A stretch of DNA of 64,000 nt from Vreelandella neptunia. Its GTDB lineage: Bacteria > Pseudomonadota > Gammaproteobacteria > Pseudomonadales > Halomonadaceae. The notes under the pieces are model-generated. The model worked only from the letters and a program-made list of their open reading frames with translations, was not told the DNA's origin and searched no databases. Within the stretch, counting starts at the first letter, position 1, and every line of letters begins with the position of its first letter. The translations under genes were made by a program, and so were the position numbers. The stretch spans positions 124,001 through 188,000 of the forward strand of contig NZ_JHQL01000002.1 in assembly GCF_000712975.1 (NCBI RefSeq), written 5' to 3'. This document shows positions 8,519-17,899 of the stretch, piece by piece.

Positions 8519-9239
8519 GCGCCGATTTTCCTGATAGATCGTTGGCCGATGAAGCGCCTGACGACGCTGCCATTCGCCAGTCTAAACGCCGCCACCCTTC
8601 CACACTAGCGACCTCCGCCAGCACGGGGTCAGGGTTAACCGCCACTGGGCAGTCGACATACTGCAGTAGCGGGATATCATTGCGAGAATCTGAGTAGAAC
8701 ATGGTATGACTGGGGGTAATGTTTTGCTCGGTTAACCACTGTTGAAAACGCAGCACCTTTCCACCGCGGTAAGAGAGCACGCCTTTGCTATGTCCGGTGT
8801 AGTTCGCCCCACTTGCCGCATGTTCAACACTCAGCTCTACCGCCAACACATGTTCAATCCCTAACATCGTCGCAATCGGTGCGACCAAGTGATGCGATGA
8901 CGCAGAAATGAGCACCAGGGTGTCGCCTGACTGACGGTGTGCTTCCAAGCAGCGCCACGCTTGATCAAAAATACGTGGTTGCAAATGAGTAGCGACAAAG
9001 CGCTCAACTTCTTTTTGCACATCCACCACCCGGCGCCCCCGCAGGGGAGCCAAGGTCATTGCTAAGTACTCCTCTAACTTTAACTTACCGGCGTGATAAG
9101 CCTGCTGCATCTGCTCGGCACGGGCTATAAAGGTTTCGGCGTCGCTGATCCAGCCCTGCTCGATCATCCATAAATTCCAGCGGTCACTGCAGTCTCCATC
9201 CAGGAGGGTGTCGTCAAGGTCAAACAGGGCAAGGCGCAT
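8511..9239 (-). CDS. HAD-IB family phosphatase (SerB-like) in the phosphonate locus
   Basis: The 242-residue cytoplasmic HAD hydrolase has motif I DLDDTLLDGD (residues 7-16), motif II LVLISASSH, a lysine in YRGGKVLRF and motif IV FYSDSRNDIPLL. The arrangement matches HAD-IB proteins (phosphoserine phosphatase-like), which remove phosphate from small metabolites. AGGAG lies about 7 bases before the ATG. It heads the unit with phnR. Its substrate is unknown. A side product of AEP metabolism such as a phosphorylated amine is possible, but housekeeping use is equally possible. It is not a second phosphonatase, since motif I carries Asp at the general-acid position (DLD) rather than the DWA of phnX. 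Confidence 0.8.
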   Translation of the reverse strand: MRLALFDLDDTLLDGDCSDRWNLWMIEQGWISDAETFIARAEQMQQAYHAGKLKLEEYLAMTLAPLRGRRVVDVQKEVERFVATHLQPRIFDQAWRCLEAHRQSGDTLVLISASSHHLVAPIATMLGIEHVLAVELSVEHAASGANYTGHSKGVLSYRGGKVLRFQQWLTEQNITPSHTMFYSDSRNDIPLLQYVDCPVAVNPDPVLAEVASVEGWRRLDWRMAASSGASSANDLSGKSAHA

Positions 9240-9249
9240 GAGGCACTCC

Positions 9250-9281
9250 TTTTTTCACGAGTTCGTTTTTTCACGAGTTCG
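9250..9281. repeat. 16-bp direct tandem repeat, two copies
   Basis: Six T residues followed by CACGAGTTCG occur twice in immediate tandem (9250-9265, 9266-9281). They lie in the leader between the GGDEF-EAL gene and the HAD gene, just upstream of the HAD ribosome site. It is one of several unrelated short tandem repeats in the window. Confidence 0.85.
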
Positions 9282-9385
9282 GCGGCGCGTAGCGTATGCC
9301 AACGACGATGACAAGACGATGACGCCCTGACTGAAAATCGGAGTTGCCGATAAAAACTGCTGATCATGGTGCCTGACAGTGAAAA

Positions 9386-12109
9386 TTATGGCATTAACCA
9401 CGTTGCCGCAAATTCATCGGCAGGTAGGGGATGACCAAACCAATAGCCCTGTGCTTCGCTGCAGCCCATTTTTGCTAGCAAATCGGCTTGAGCCGGGCTT
9501 TCAACACCTTCTGCGAGGGTTTTCATATCTAGCGTGTCGGCCATGGCGATAATTGTTTGCACGATCGCACGATCATGATGGTTATCCAGCATGTCACGCA
9601 CAAACGAAATATCTATCTTTAACGCATCTGCAGCGAAACGACGTAAATAAGAGAGTGATGAGTAGCCCGTGCCAAAGTCATCAATAAACAGCGCGTAGCC
9701 TGCCCGCCGCATCGAATGAGTAATCGTGACCGCTTGATCGGGATCGCGCATAAAATCGCTTTCGGTTAGCTCTAATGCAATCGCACCAGGCGGTACACCG
9801 GTGGTCAACTTAGCCACATGCGCGGTTAATTGAGGATCGGCAAACTGTTGGGCAGAAATATTGATGGATAATTTACCCGGCAATGGCGTGTGTTTGGCTT
9901 GCCAAACGCCTAGCTGGCTTGCCGCTTCCTCCAACACCCAATCGCCCAGCATTCGGATTAGGCCACGCTCTTCTGCCAAAGGGATAAATTCGCCAGGGCT
10001 TACCCATCCCCACTCAGGGTCATACCAGCGACAAAGCGCTTCAGCCCCGGTTAGGGTTTTGTCTGCCAGACTAAACTGGGGTTGGAAGTAGAGCTCCAAA
10101 CGATGCCCAAGAATAGCTTGATGCAATCGCTCGGTCATCCATTGTCGACGCTCTAAGGCATGCCGCATCGTCTGTGTATAGGGGCAAACGCTATTGTCAC
10201 GTCGTTTTGCATGATGCAGGGCAATGCTGGCTGCGTTAAACAGCTCACCAGCGTCCGATACATCGTTAGGATAACTGGCAACACCAACACTGACATCAAG
10301 GTTAAAAACGCGATGCTCAAGCTGAATGGGACGTTTAATAATCTCACATAGCTGCAGCATTATTTCTTGGAGATGAACATCCTCTACACTGGGCAAGAGT
10401 ATCGTAAACTCATCACCAGACAGTCGCGCAACAGCACACTTGGGAAAATTGGCTTGCTGCAACCGCTTGGCTACGGTCGCCAATAACTGGTCGCCTACTT
10501 GATGACCATGTAAATCGTTTACCTCTTTAAAGCGCCGAATATCTATTAGCAGTAACGAGAGAGAGTGATTTTGCCGGGTAGCTTCTTTTCCCATGCTAGC
10601 CAATAGCTCAATGAAGCGCGCGCGGTTGGGTAAACCGGTGGTGCCATCGGTATAAGCGAGGCGGTGCATATGCCGATGGTCGCGGCGACGCTCTAATTCA
10701 GCAGCAGCACCTGTTGAAAGAATTTGTAGCACAGACGTTGCAAAGGCGTTGGTGGTGAGTGGTGATTGATAAAACACCATCATCACGCCAATAGCATCCC
10801 CCTTGGCATTATCTAAACGTCTGCCGATCCAGGCTTGGGTACCCAGCGAAGTTCCTGGCAACATAAAAGACTGGCCGCTTTGTGCAACACTTTCCCCTTC
10901 AAAAACAACCTTCTCAGCCGGCGTCCCACACAACATAAATGTTTGATTATCAACTAATTTACCACTTGCCACTAAGCTCACTGTGTGAGTTGTCATCGCT
11001 GGCAGCAACGTGCTTTTACGGGCGGCTGTTGAGCCCGTGTACTGGGGTACAGGTTGATCTAGCAAGGCGATAAACCCAGCATCAGCTTCTAATAAAGTGA
11101 CCAACGTTGTAATCAATTGATGAAAGTAATCATCCCCCACTCGTGACGTTACAGTGGAGGCGACTTGCACAACCGCCTCTTGCACGCGCTGTGATTCTTG
11201 TTGATCGGTTACATCAGAGATAAAGCCTTCAAGATAGGCAACCTGTCCTGCATTCCCCATGACAGCCTGCCCTTGCTCCCACATCCAGCGATGGCTGCCA
11301 TCCCGATGGCGCAGTCTGTAGACAACGCGATAAGGCTGACGCTGCTGAATTGCCTGCTGTACGGCTAGATATAGACGATTTTGATCAGCCTCGTGTATCA
11401 GGGAGGCAAAACTTAAGAGCCTATTATCTTGTAAATCATCCGGGTGATAGCCCGTCAGCGCCTCGGCTCCTTGACTCACCAACTGCATCGTCCAATGACG
11501 ATCATTGAGGCACCGATAGGCCATCCCCGGAAGATGGTTAAGCAGCGTATTTAAACGCCTTTCACTTTCGCGAGCGACACCTTCGCTGTGGCGAAGTGCT
11601 TCTTCGGCTTGGCAACGGCTCAGCTCTGCGCCTGCTTGAGCAGCCACAATGCGTAAGATTTCATTTTCAAGGCCATCCGGCTGCATCGGTTGATTACTTA
11701 ATACCGCTAAAATACCAATAACCGGGCCATCTGCAGAAAACAGAGGCAACCCCATATAACTTTCAGCACTAAGCTGCCCAAGCAACATATCATTAGGAAA
11801 GTGCGCTTGGACATCACAGGCATAAAAACAGGGCTCACGTCCTAAAACGTTTTCACACGGCGTTCCAGCAAGTGGATAAGAAAAATTGTCCTGATAACAG
11901 CCATTTGACCAAACGGCCAACGTTGTGGCCCTATGAGGCGTATCGACAACAGCGATTAAAGCATGATCAACACCAAGCAAACCGGCAAGTTGCTCGACAA
12001 GCGTTGCGTAAAAATCAGGCGTACCGCTTCGTCCCAGCCCTTCTGCCAACTGGCGAAAGATCTCTGCCGCTTCGTTCCTGGTGTGCATTGGCGCACTCAC
12101 TTTTGTCAT
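9386..12109 (-). CDS. GAF-PAS-GAF-GGDEF-EAL cyclic-di-GMP signalling protein
   Basis: This soluble multi-domain regulator has about 907 residues. In order: GAF (about 20-175), PAS with PAC (about 190-310, YRLRHRDGSHRWMWEQG), a second GAF-like domain (about 315-480), GGDEF (about 490-650) and EAL (about 660-905). The GGDEF signature is changed to SGDEF (VARLSGDEFTILLP). The EAL signature is intact (GAEALCRW), as are DDFGTGYSSLSYL and KIDISFVRDM, so phosphodiesterase activity is likely and cyclase activity uncertain. No membrane segment is seen. The longer frame begins with TTG at 12130; I use ATG 12109, though ATG 12088 is possible and no strong ribosome site decides. It is divergent from the HDOD-GGDEF gene. 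Confidence 0.88.
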   Translation of the reverse strand: MTKVSAPMHTRNEAAEIFRQLAEGLGRSGTPDFYATLVEQLAGLLGVDHALIAVVDTPHRATTLAVWSNGCYQDNFSYPLAGTPCENVLGREPCFYACDVQAHFPNDMLLGQLSAESYMGLPLFSADGPVIGILAVLSNQPMQPDGLENEILRIVAAQAGAELSRCQAEEALRHSEGVARESERRLNTLLNHLPGMAYRCLNDRHWTMQLVSQGAEALTGYHPDDLQDNRLLSFASLIHEADQNRLYLAVQQAIQQRQPYRVVYRLRHRDGSHRWMWEQGQAVMGNAGQVAYLEGFISDVTDQQESQRVQEAVVQVASTVTSRVGDDYFHQLITTLVTLLEADAGFIALLDQPVPQYTGSTAARKSTLLPAMTTHTVSLVASGKLVDNQTFMLCGTPAEKVVFEGESVAQSGQSFMLPGTSLGTQAWIGRRLDNAKGDAIGVMMVFYQSPLTTNAFATSVLQILSTGAAAELERRRDHRHMHRLAYTDGTTGLPNRARFIELLASMGKEATRQNHSLSLLLIDIRRFKEVNDLHGHQVGDQLLATVAKRLQQANFPKCAVARLSGDEFTILLPSVEDVHLQEIMLQLCEIIKRPIQLEHRVFNLDVSVGVASYPNDVSDAGELFNAASIALHHAKRRDNSVCPYTQTMRHALERRQWMTERLHQAILGHRLELYFQPQFSLADKTLTGAEALCRWYDPEWGWVSPGEFIPLAEERGLIRMLGDWVLEEAASQLGVWQAKHTPLPGKLSINISAQQFADPQLTAHVAKLTTGVPPGAIALELTESDFMRDPDQAVTITHSMRRAGYALFIDDFGTGYSSLSYLRRFAADALKIDISFVRDMLDNHHDRAIVQTIIAMADTLDMKTLAEGVESPAQADLLAKMGCSEAQGYWFGHPLPADEFAATWLMP

Positions 12110-12294
12110 TCTAGAAACAGCTGTCCGCAAAGCGCTGTTTTAATAAATTACAGCGAACTACAGCATAAACAGCTATTTTACTGATTTACAATGCCTACAT
12201 ATGGCAATACCAGCGCATGCTGATTCCATGCTTGTACTCATAGAATATGCCCTTGTGGCTGATCGCTGTGTTGGACAGCACGTTTGGAGATAAC

Positions 12295-13827
12295 ATGACG
12301 GGCCCTTCAGCCGAAGATGAAACGCTTTATGCTTCGCTCACCAATGAGCTTCCCGCCTTTCTTACGGAAGCACTGCTGCAAACGGCGAGTTTACCTTCGT
12401 TACCTGCCGTTGCGTTGCAGGTACTCGAAGTCGCTCGCTCTCCCCACGCCCCTCTGGGCGAGTATGCGCGTGTCATTGAACGTGATCCTGGGTTAACAGC
12501 ACGTCTAATCGCGGTCGCTAATAGTGTCTATTACCTACGCTCGGCTCCCCCAGCACAAACCAGCTTAGAAGCGACGCAACGCCTGGGCCTGGATGCCACA
12601 CTTGCTACCGTACTGAGCTTCACACTACTGCCCTGGCCGCCGACAGAAACCGTGGTTATTCAAACATGGCGGCGTGCCATTGTTGCAGCGGTAGTGGCAG
12701 GTAAACTGGCTAACCAACTCTGCCCTACGAAAGTGGGCAGCGCGTTCACACTTGCCCTACTACAAGACATCGGCATATTGGCAATCATTACCACCTATCC
12801 TGACGAAGCAGATACACTATACGCTGATTACCAAGCGTCCCATGCACAGTTAATCAACGCAGAGCGCCACTGCTTTGGCAGTGATCATACGCGAATTGGC
12901 GCCTGGTTAGCCGCGAAGTGGGGCCTACCTTCTCCCATCGTGCGGGCTATTTACCAAAGCCATGATGGCTTTGTAACCGATGACATGGAGACTCTTTGCT
13001 TACGTTTATCAGGCGCTATCGCTGATGCTTGGCTTAGCCCTGAACCAAGTGTGTCGTTAGCGCTATTACTAAAACAGATAGCCATCGCGGAGACAGTGCC
13101 AACACATGCAATTGAAGCACTCTTGCACCGACTACCCGAAGAGATAGACCTATTAACGGACATTCTTAACCTTACGGCACCGTCGTCTATCGACAGCCAT
13201 GCACTGCTAGCAGAAGCCAAACATTTGCTTTATCAACACTCACTAGCACTTACCGCACGGTTAGATGATCAACAGCAGCAGTTGAATACATTACAGTTGC
13301 ACAACGCTGCATTAGAAAAACGCAGCCGTATTGACTCACTTACCCAGCTTGCTAACCGTGCTTGGTTAGAAAAACAGCTCGAAGAGCGCTTTGCTCTTTG
13401 TAACGAGCAACGCCGCACTATGTCGGTCATATTCATTGATTTAGACCATTTTAAAGTGCTGAACGACCGCTATGGTCATCAGGCCGGTGACTTGATTTTA
13501 GAGCGGTTTGGTAAAACGCTGGCGTCGTTAATTCGAAAAGGTGATTTAGCTGGGCGCTACGGCGGCGAAGAATTTTTAATTATCTTGCCTGATGAAACAT
13601 CTCAAGCCGCTAAACAGTTAGCTGAACGGATTGAACTGCATTTAAAAGAGCAACCTATGCTAACCGTAGATCAGGAAGCGCTATATATAACAGCTTCCAT
13701 GGGCATTGCGTGTTTAAGTGATGGCAATTTCCGCAATGAACGCGATCTAATAGATGCCGCCGACCAAAGCATGTACTTCATCAAACGCTCTGGCCGTCGG
13801 GGCATCTCTGTTTATGGTCAAGATTAG
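12295..13827 (+). CDS. HDOD-GGDEF protein, probable diguanylate cyclase
   Basis: The 510-residue soluble protein has an HDOD domain in its N-terminal half (LPSLPAVALQVLEVARSPHA, VIERDPGLTARLIAVANSVYY) and a C-terminal GGDEF domain. The active site reads AGRYGGEEFLIILP (GGEEF, an active variant), and FIDLDHFKVLNDRYGHQAGD is the expected N-terminal motif of the domain. It should make cyclic-di-GMP in response to an unknown cue sensed by HDOD. The start at 12295 has GGAG at good spacing; an ATG at 12247 lacks one. Its closest neighbour, divergent at 12109, is a probable phosphodiesterase, so the pair may set local c-di-GMP levels in opposite directions. Confidence 0.88.
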   Translation: MTGPSAEDETLYASLTNELPAFLTEALLQTASLPSLPAVALQVLEVARSPHAPLGEYARVIERDPGLTARLIAVANSVYYLRSAPPAQTSLEATQRLGLDATLATVLSFTLLPWPPTETVVIQTWRRAIVAAVVAGKLANQLCPTKVGSAFTLALLQDIGILAIITTYPDEADTLYADYQASHAQLINAERHCFGSDHTRIGAWLAAKWGLPSPIVRAIYQSHDGFVTDDMETLCLRLSGAIADAWLSPEPSVSLALLLKQIAIAETVPTHAIEALLHRLPEEIDLLTDILNLTAPSSIDSHALLAEAKHLLYQHSLALTARLDDQQQQLNTLQLHNAALEKRSRIDSLTQLANRAWLEKQLEERFALCNEQRRTMSVIFIDLDHFKVLNDRYGHQAGDLILERFGKTLASLIRKGDLAGRYGGEEFLIILPDETSQAAKQLAERIELHLKEQPMLTVDQEALYITASMGIACLSDGNFRNERDLIDAADQSMYFIKRSGRRGISVYGQD

Positions 13828-13856
13828 CCATGCCAATAGTAACCGTTATTCTTTTA

Positions 13857-15161
13857 TTATCTGTTCATTGCCTCTGGTAGATATAACGCAATCTCTGGAA
13901 AGAGGTGCATAAAGGCAATTGCTAGCAGCATCAGTAAAAAGAACGGCAACGTAGCTTTCGTGATAGTGACAATATCTTTTCCTGTAAGCCCCTGAATTAC
14001 AAATAGATTAAATCCAACAGGCGGGGTGATTTGCGACATTTCCACCACAATCACAAGATAGATACCGAACCAAATCAAATCGAAACCAGCAGCGCTAATG
14101 ACCGGCATGATAATCGCAGTCACTAATAAAATCAGCGAAATACCATCCAGAAAACAGCCCATAATCAGTAGCAATAGCGTTAAAGCTACTAACAGCATTG
14201 TAGGCGATAACCCCATCTCACCAATCGCCCGTGCCAATTGCATCGGTACCTGAGTAAAACCCATTGCTGAGGTGAGAAACGACGCACCGGCAATAATAAA
14301 GGCGATCATGCATGCAGTACGCACGGCGGCAAATAACGAGCTGGTAAAGATGTCGCGATTAAAGTGGCCATTAAAATGCGCAATAACCATCGACAGCACA
14401 ACGCCCACCGCTGCAGCTTCTGTTGGTGATGCAAGGCCTCCATAAATCGATACGATAATACCGCCAATAAGCAGCAGAATTGGCACCAGCGACCAGGTAT
14501 TGCGCAGCTTCTCAACGAAGCTCATACCCGACTCATCAGCACCGGTTAACCCGTTTCGATTACCTTTCAACAGAGCCCACAACACGAGATAGGTCATGAA
14601 CATGGCTAAGATCATCAGCCCTGGTCCAATACCTGCCATAAATAACCGAGTAATGGACTGCTCAGTCACTACACCATATACAATCAACACAATGGAAGGC
14701 GGAATGAGTAGTCCCAGCGTCGATGCGCTAGCCAAAGTGCCAATGGCCATATTGCTGTCATAGCCGCGCCGCTCGAGTTCCGGCAGGGTCATTTTCCCCA
14801 CCGTGGCACAGGTCGCTGCCGAAGAGCCACAAACAGCGGCAAACATGCCACTACCAATGATATTGGTATGCAACAGGCGACCCGGTAGGCGGTTTAACCA
14901 AGGTGACAAGCCACGAAACATGTTGTCAGCCAGGCCTGAGCGAAACAGAATCTCACCCATCCAGATAAACATCGGCAACGCCGTTAAATCCCAGCCATAG
15001 CTCGCTCCCCAAAAATCCGAGGCAAGAATAGGGCCGGGGTCAAAAGGACTAAAAAACTGAAGGGCAACCCAGGCAGTGCCAATTAGAGCAAAGGCAATCC
15101 AGACGCCACTGCCTAACAGCACCACGAGGGTAAAAATAGTAACCAAACTGAGTAATAGCAC
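13857..15161 (-). CDS. dctM: TRAP transporter large permease (DctM)
   Basis: The 434-residue integral membrane protein has about twelve helices and DctM-type motifs such as GSGMFAAVCGSSAATCATVG, GTLASASTLGLLIPPSIVLIVYG (from about residue 140) and QITPPVGFNLFVIQG. It is the sodium-coupled channel of a tripartite periplasmic transporter for organic acids. The start is GTG at 15161 behind GGGAG; no ATG fits. It is the last gene of a lysR-dctP-dctQ-dctM run. The substrate is not readable from this subunit. The neighbouring pxpABC genes make 5-oxoproline or a related acid a reasonable guess. Confidence 0.93.
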   Translation of the reverse strand: MLLLSLVTIFTLVVLLGSGVWIAFALIGTAWVALQFFSPFDPGPILASDFWGASYGWDLTALPMFIWMGEILFRSGLADNMFRGLSPWLNRLPGRLLHTNIIGSGMFAAVCGSSAATCATVGKMTLPELERRGYDSNMAIGTLASASTLGLLIPPSIVLIVYGVVTEQSITRLFMAGIGPGLMILAMFMTYLVLWALLKGNRNGLTGADESGMSFVEKLRNTWSLVPILLLIGGIIVSIYGGLASPTEAAAVGVVLSMVIAHFNGHFNRDIFTSSLFAAVRTACMIAFIIAGASFLTSAMGFTQVPMQLARAIGEMGLSPTMLLVALTLLLLIMGCFLDGISLILLVTAIIMPVISAAGFDLIWFGIYLVIVVEMSQITPPVGFNLFVIQGLTGKDIVTITKATLPFFLLMLLAIAFMHLFPEIALYLPEAMNR

Positions 15162-15184
15162 GAGGGTATCTCCCGAGTAGCGTC

Positions 15185-15748
15185 TTAATGCGCTTCGTTG
15201 TCGTCGATGGCGGTCACTTCACGGAAGCTCGCAGGGTCGCGAATGGCAATGCGCAGCGCTATCCACAGTGCCTCCATCAGCGCCAATGCCAACAGCCCTA
15301 CCCCAACAATCAATACTGATTGAGGTATCCACAAGGGAATAGATAAAAAGCCTGACGACACGTCGTTGTATTGAAGGCTTTCCCTGGCTAATCCAATTAA
15401 GCCGTAGGCCAGCAAAAGGCTGATCACTACCGCAACAAGCAATCCAAACACCTCAAACCAGACGCGGACTGCAGCAGGTAGACGCGAGATAAGTAGCGTC
15501 ACCCTAATATGGGCATGATGAACAAAGGTGTAGGCCAGCCCAAGAAATGTGGCGCCTACTAACAGATATGAAGCCATCTCAGACACGCCGGTGATGCTCA
15601 CGCCAAGTCGGCTAAGGCCAACCAAAACCAGCAGCGCATCTACTAAGCGAAACGTGACCTGCAGTGCGATAAGTGCACAAATAGCCACCATACACGCGGC
15701 CGCACCCCAGGCACCGAGGCGGTAGAGTTTGTCGAATTTAAACATCAT
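15185..15748 (-). CDS. dctQ: TRAP transporter small permease (DctQ)
   Basis: The 187-residue protein has four hydrophobic segments and the DctQ hallmark of a conserved glycine/alanine-rich third helix (MASYLLVGATFLGLAYTFVHHAHIRV). It bridges the binding protein and DctM. The frame is open for 22 codons further upstream, but the ATGATG at 15748-15743 fits family length and the start of the first membrane segment better. It ends 23 bases before dctM begins. Confidence 0.88.
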   Translation of the reverse strand: MMFKFDKLYRLGAWGAAACMVAICALIALQVTFRLVDALLVLVGLSRLGVSITGVSEMASYLLVGATFLGLAYTFVHHAHIRVTLLISRLPAAVRVWFEVFGLLVAVVISLLLAYGLIGLARESLQYNDVSSGFLSIPLWIPQSVLIVGVGLLALALMEALWIALRIAIRDPASFREVTAIDDNEAH

Positions 15749-15819
15749 GTTCGCAGTCTCATTGAGCGCGTGGGTGGAAAGGGCGACACAATTAGCCGCC
15801 CTTAAAGCCAGCATTAGTT

Positions 15820-15880
15820 ATTAAAACCAGTCATTAAAACCAGTCATTAAGACCAGATACTAAGACCAGATATTAAGGCT
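15820..15880. repeat. 13-bp tandem repeat, about 4.7 units
   Basis: Units start at 15820, 15833, 15846, 15859 and 15872. The first two are identical (ATTAAAACCAGTC), the next two diverge (ATTAAGACCAGAT, ACTAAGACCAGAT) and the last is partial. They fill the spacer between dctQ and dctP up to the dctP stop codon. Confidence 0.92.
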
Positions 15881-16869
15881 CAGTTATCGCGCTGTTCGCG
15901 ATAGCTCTCTAAGGCTTGCTTTGCATCGTCGTCAGCACGAGATTCCCAGTCGGCAAATAGCTCATCACCAGCCGCTTGCAGTGCAGCAGAAACCGCTTCA
16001 TTAGGCTCAGAAACCGAAATACCATTTTCTTTCAGTGTTTCTAGGCTAGCCTCATTATTCTCGCGGCTCATTTGCCAGCCACGCTCTTCAGCACGCGCTG
16101 CGGCTTCCATTAGGGCATCTTGGGTAGCTTCATCTAAACGGTCAAAGCTGCGCTGGCTCATAAACACAATGTTCTTAGGCAGCCACAAGTTAGCATCGGT
16201 GTAGTCGGTCACGTAGTCCCAGGCAGCCATTGAGTTGCCGGTAGAACTGGACGTAATCATGGCATCCACACGACCGGTGCTAAATGCAGTAGGAATATCA
16301 GACTCCTCAGTTTCCGTCGGGCTGCCACCTAAATTATCAACGAAACGCTGAGTATTAATATTCGGCGCACGCACCCGCAAGCCATCAAACTGATCAGGGT
16401 CCGTTAACGGCTCAGAAGTGTAAATTCCCTGGGCGGGCCAAGCGACAGCATAGAGAGGAACCATTCCTTCATAGGCAAATAGCTCAGTAATCATCGGCTT
16501 AGTGGCTTCCCACAAGGCATAGGCATCTTCATAGCTACCGGCTACCCCCGGCAACGTATCGACTTCGAAAATAGGATCATCGTTTGAAAGAATGGAGAGG
16601 AAAACTTCGCCAGCATCAATCGTGCCGCGGCGCACCGACGGTTTAATTTCACCATGAGAAACCAGAGAACCACCGCTATGCACCGTAATGGTTAAATCAC
16701 CATTAGTGGCTTCGGCCACATCCTCTGCAAACTGTTTGTTGTTTTGGGTATGGAAACTTGCATCACCATAAGGCGTTGCCATGGTCCACTCAGCCGCCTG
16801 AACGGTCGCCGCAGCAGCAAGGCTGCAAGCGGTCACTAGCAGTAATGGCGTTGTTATATGTTTATGCAT
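15880..16869 (-). CDS. dctP: TRAP transporter periplasmic binding protein (DctP)
   Basis: The 329-residue protein has a Sec signal peptide (TPLLLVTACSLAAAATVQA, cleavage before AEWTMATPYG). It also has the DctP pattern of an early aromatic/Gly segment, GLRVRAPNINTQRFVDNLGG near the middle (the arginine there usually holds the substrate carboxylate), and STGRVDAMITSSSTG. It captures an organic acid for DctQM. The mature protein is strikingly acidic, as expected for a halophile's exported protein. It follows lysR closely (32-base gap), so regulator and transporter probably share a transcript. Confidence 0.92.
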   Translation of the reverse strand: MHKHITTPLLLVTACSLAAAATVQAAEWTMATPYGDASFHTQNNKQFAEDVAEATNGDLTITVHSGGSLVSHGEIKPSVRRGTIDAGEVFLSILSNDDPIFEVDTLPGVAGSYEDAYALWEATKPMITELFAYEGMVPLYAVAWPAQGIYTSEPLTDPDQFDGLRVRAPNINTQRFVDNLGGSPTETEESDIPTAFSTGRVDAMITSSSTGNSMAAWDYVTDYTDANLWLPKNIVFMSQRSFDRLDEATQDALMEAAARAEERGWQMSRENNEASLETLKENGISVSEPNEAVSAALQAAGDELFADWESRADDDAKQALESYREQRDN

Positions 16870-16901
16870 GGGGGCGTCCTCTTATTCATATTAATGGGAG
16901 T

Positions 16902-17891
16902 TCAGGTTAATCGAGGTGTTACTTCGGGGGTGGCAAGGGTCGCGCCAGGTTGAACCCAACGCCCGGTAAAACATGTATTTGCCATGTCAGCGCGCCGTTC
17001 TCTAGCATAGTTAGCGGCACACTCTTGGGCGATCCGGCCCACGCTGCGACAAAAGCGCGGGTGGTTTGCACTGCGCCAGATCACATCATAGTTCATCGGC
17101 GGCAAAGGGGCGGGGAGCGCTAAACGGTATAGATCACCTCGGCGCCACTCATCCAGCACGGTGGCAACAGGTAACGCGCCAATCCCCAGCCCTTCCATAG
17201 TCATCCGCGCAATAGTCATTAGCGTGCTGACACTGTGGATGCGCGGCTGCTGGACGCCCATATCAGCAAGATAACGTACCAGTTCTTCATAAGGGCGGGC
17301 CTGCCGACCAAAGGAGATAAACGGCAACGCGTGACACCAAGCGTCTGGGCGTTCGCTTAGCAACGCGGCATGGCGAGGTGAAACAAACATGCCCATTTCA
17401 TAAGGGCTTAACCTATCGCACTCAATTTGCTCTGAGGCTAGGTAGCCATTCATGGCCAGTAAAATATCGAGTTCATTACCTATCAACCGATTATTGAGGG
17501 CCGGCGAATAGTCGACAGTGAGCTCAATAATTAGCTTGGGATAACGCTCGGTAAGGCGCTGAATAAAATCAGGAAACCAACTATGGGCAATGGTTTCGAT
17601 AGTGCCAAGCCGTAAGGGAGCGGAAAACGTTTCAGCGTTATCAAACAGCTTTAGCGCCTCGTCACGCTGATGCAGTATGCGCTCAGCATGCAGAAAGAAT
17701 TCACGGCCACGCATAGTCGGCTGAATTGGACGCGCAGAGCGCTCAAGCAACAGCTCCCCAACGGTGCTCTCTAAACGTGAGATACGCTCAGAAATAGAGG
17801 GCTGGGTAATATGCAGGCGTACGGCAGCCTTGCGAAAAGAGCCCAGTTTTACCGCCCATACAAAAGCGTCTAGCTCTTTGAAATCAAGCAT
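16902..17891 (-). CDS. LysR-family regulator of the TRAP/pxp region
   Basis: The 329-residue LysR regulator has its N-terminal helix-turn-helix at about residues 3-60 (LDFKELDAFVWAVKLGSFRK then LHITQPSISERISRLE) and a C-terminal effector domain. I use the ATG at 17891, which gives a standard LysR N-terminus. The longer frame starts with TTG at 17942. The ATG lies 8 bases after the stop of a small upstream reading frame (17900-18100), and no good ribosome site of its own is seen, so translation may be coupled. It is oriented with dctPQM and divergent from pxpABC, so it probably controls one or both. The effector is unknown. Confidence 0.88.
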   Translation of the reverse strand: MLDFKELDAFVWAVKLGSFRKAAVRLHITQPSISERISRLESTVGELLLERSARPIQPTMRGREFFLHAERILHQRDEALKLFDNAETFSAPLRLGTIETIAHSWFPDFIQRLTERYPKLIIELTVDYSPALNNRLIGNELDILLAMNGYLASEQIECDRLSPYEMGMFVSPRHAALLSERPDAWCHALPFISFGRQARPYEELVRYLADMGVQQPRIHSVSTLMTIARMTMEGLGIGALPVATVLDEWRRGDLYRLALPAPLPPMNYDVIWRSANHPRFCRSVGRIAQECAANYARERRADMANTCFTGRWVQPGATLATPEVTPRLT

Positions 17892-17899
17892 ACATTTGC

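Noticed and set aside
15820..15880. Tandem array considered as a CRISPR
   Set aside because: The units are 13 bp without unique spacers, and no cas genes are present. The same holds for 52215-52296.
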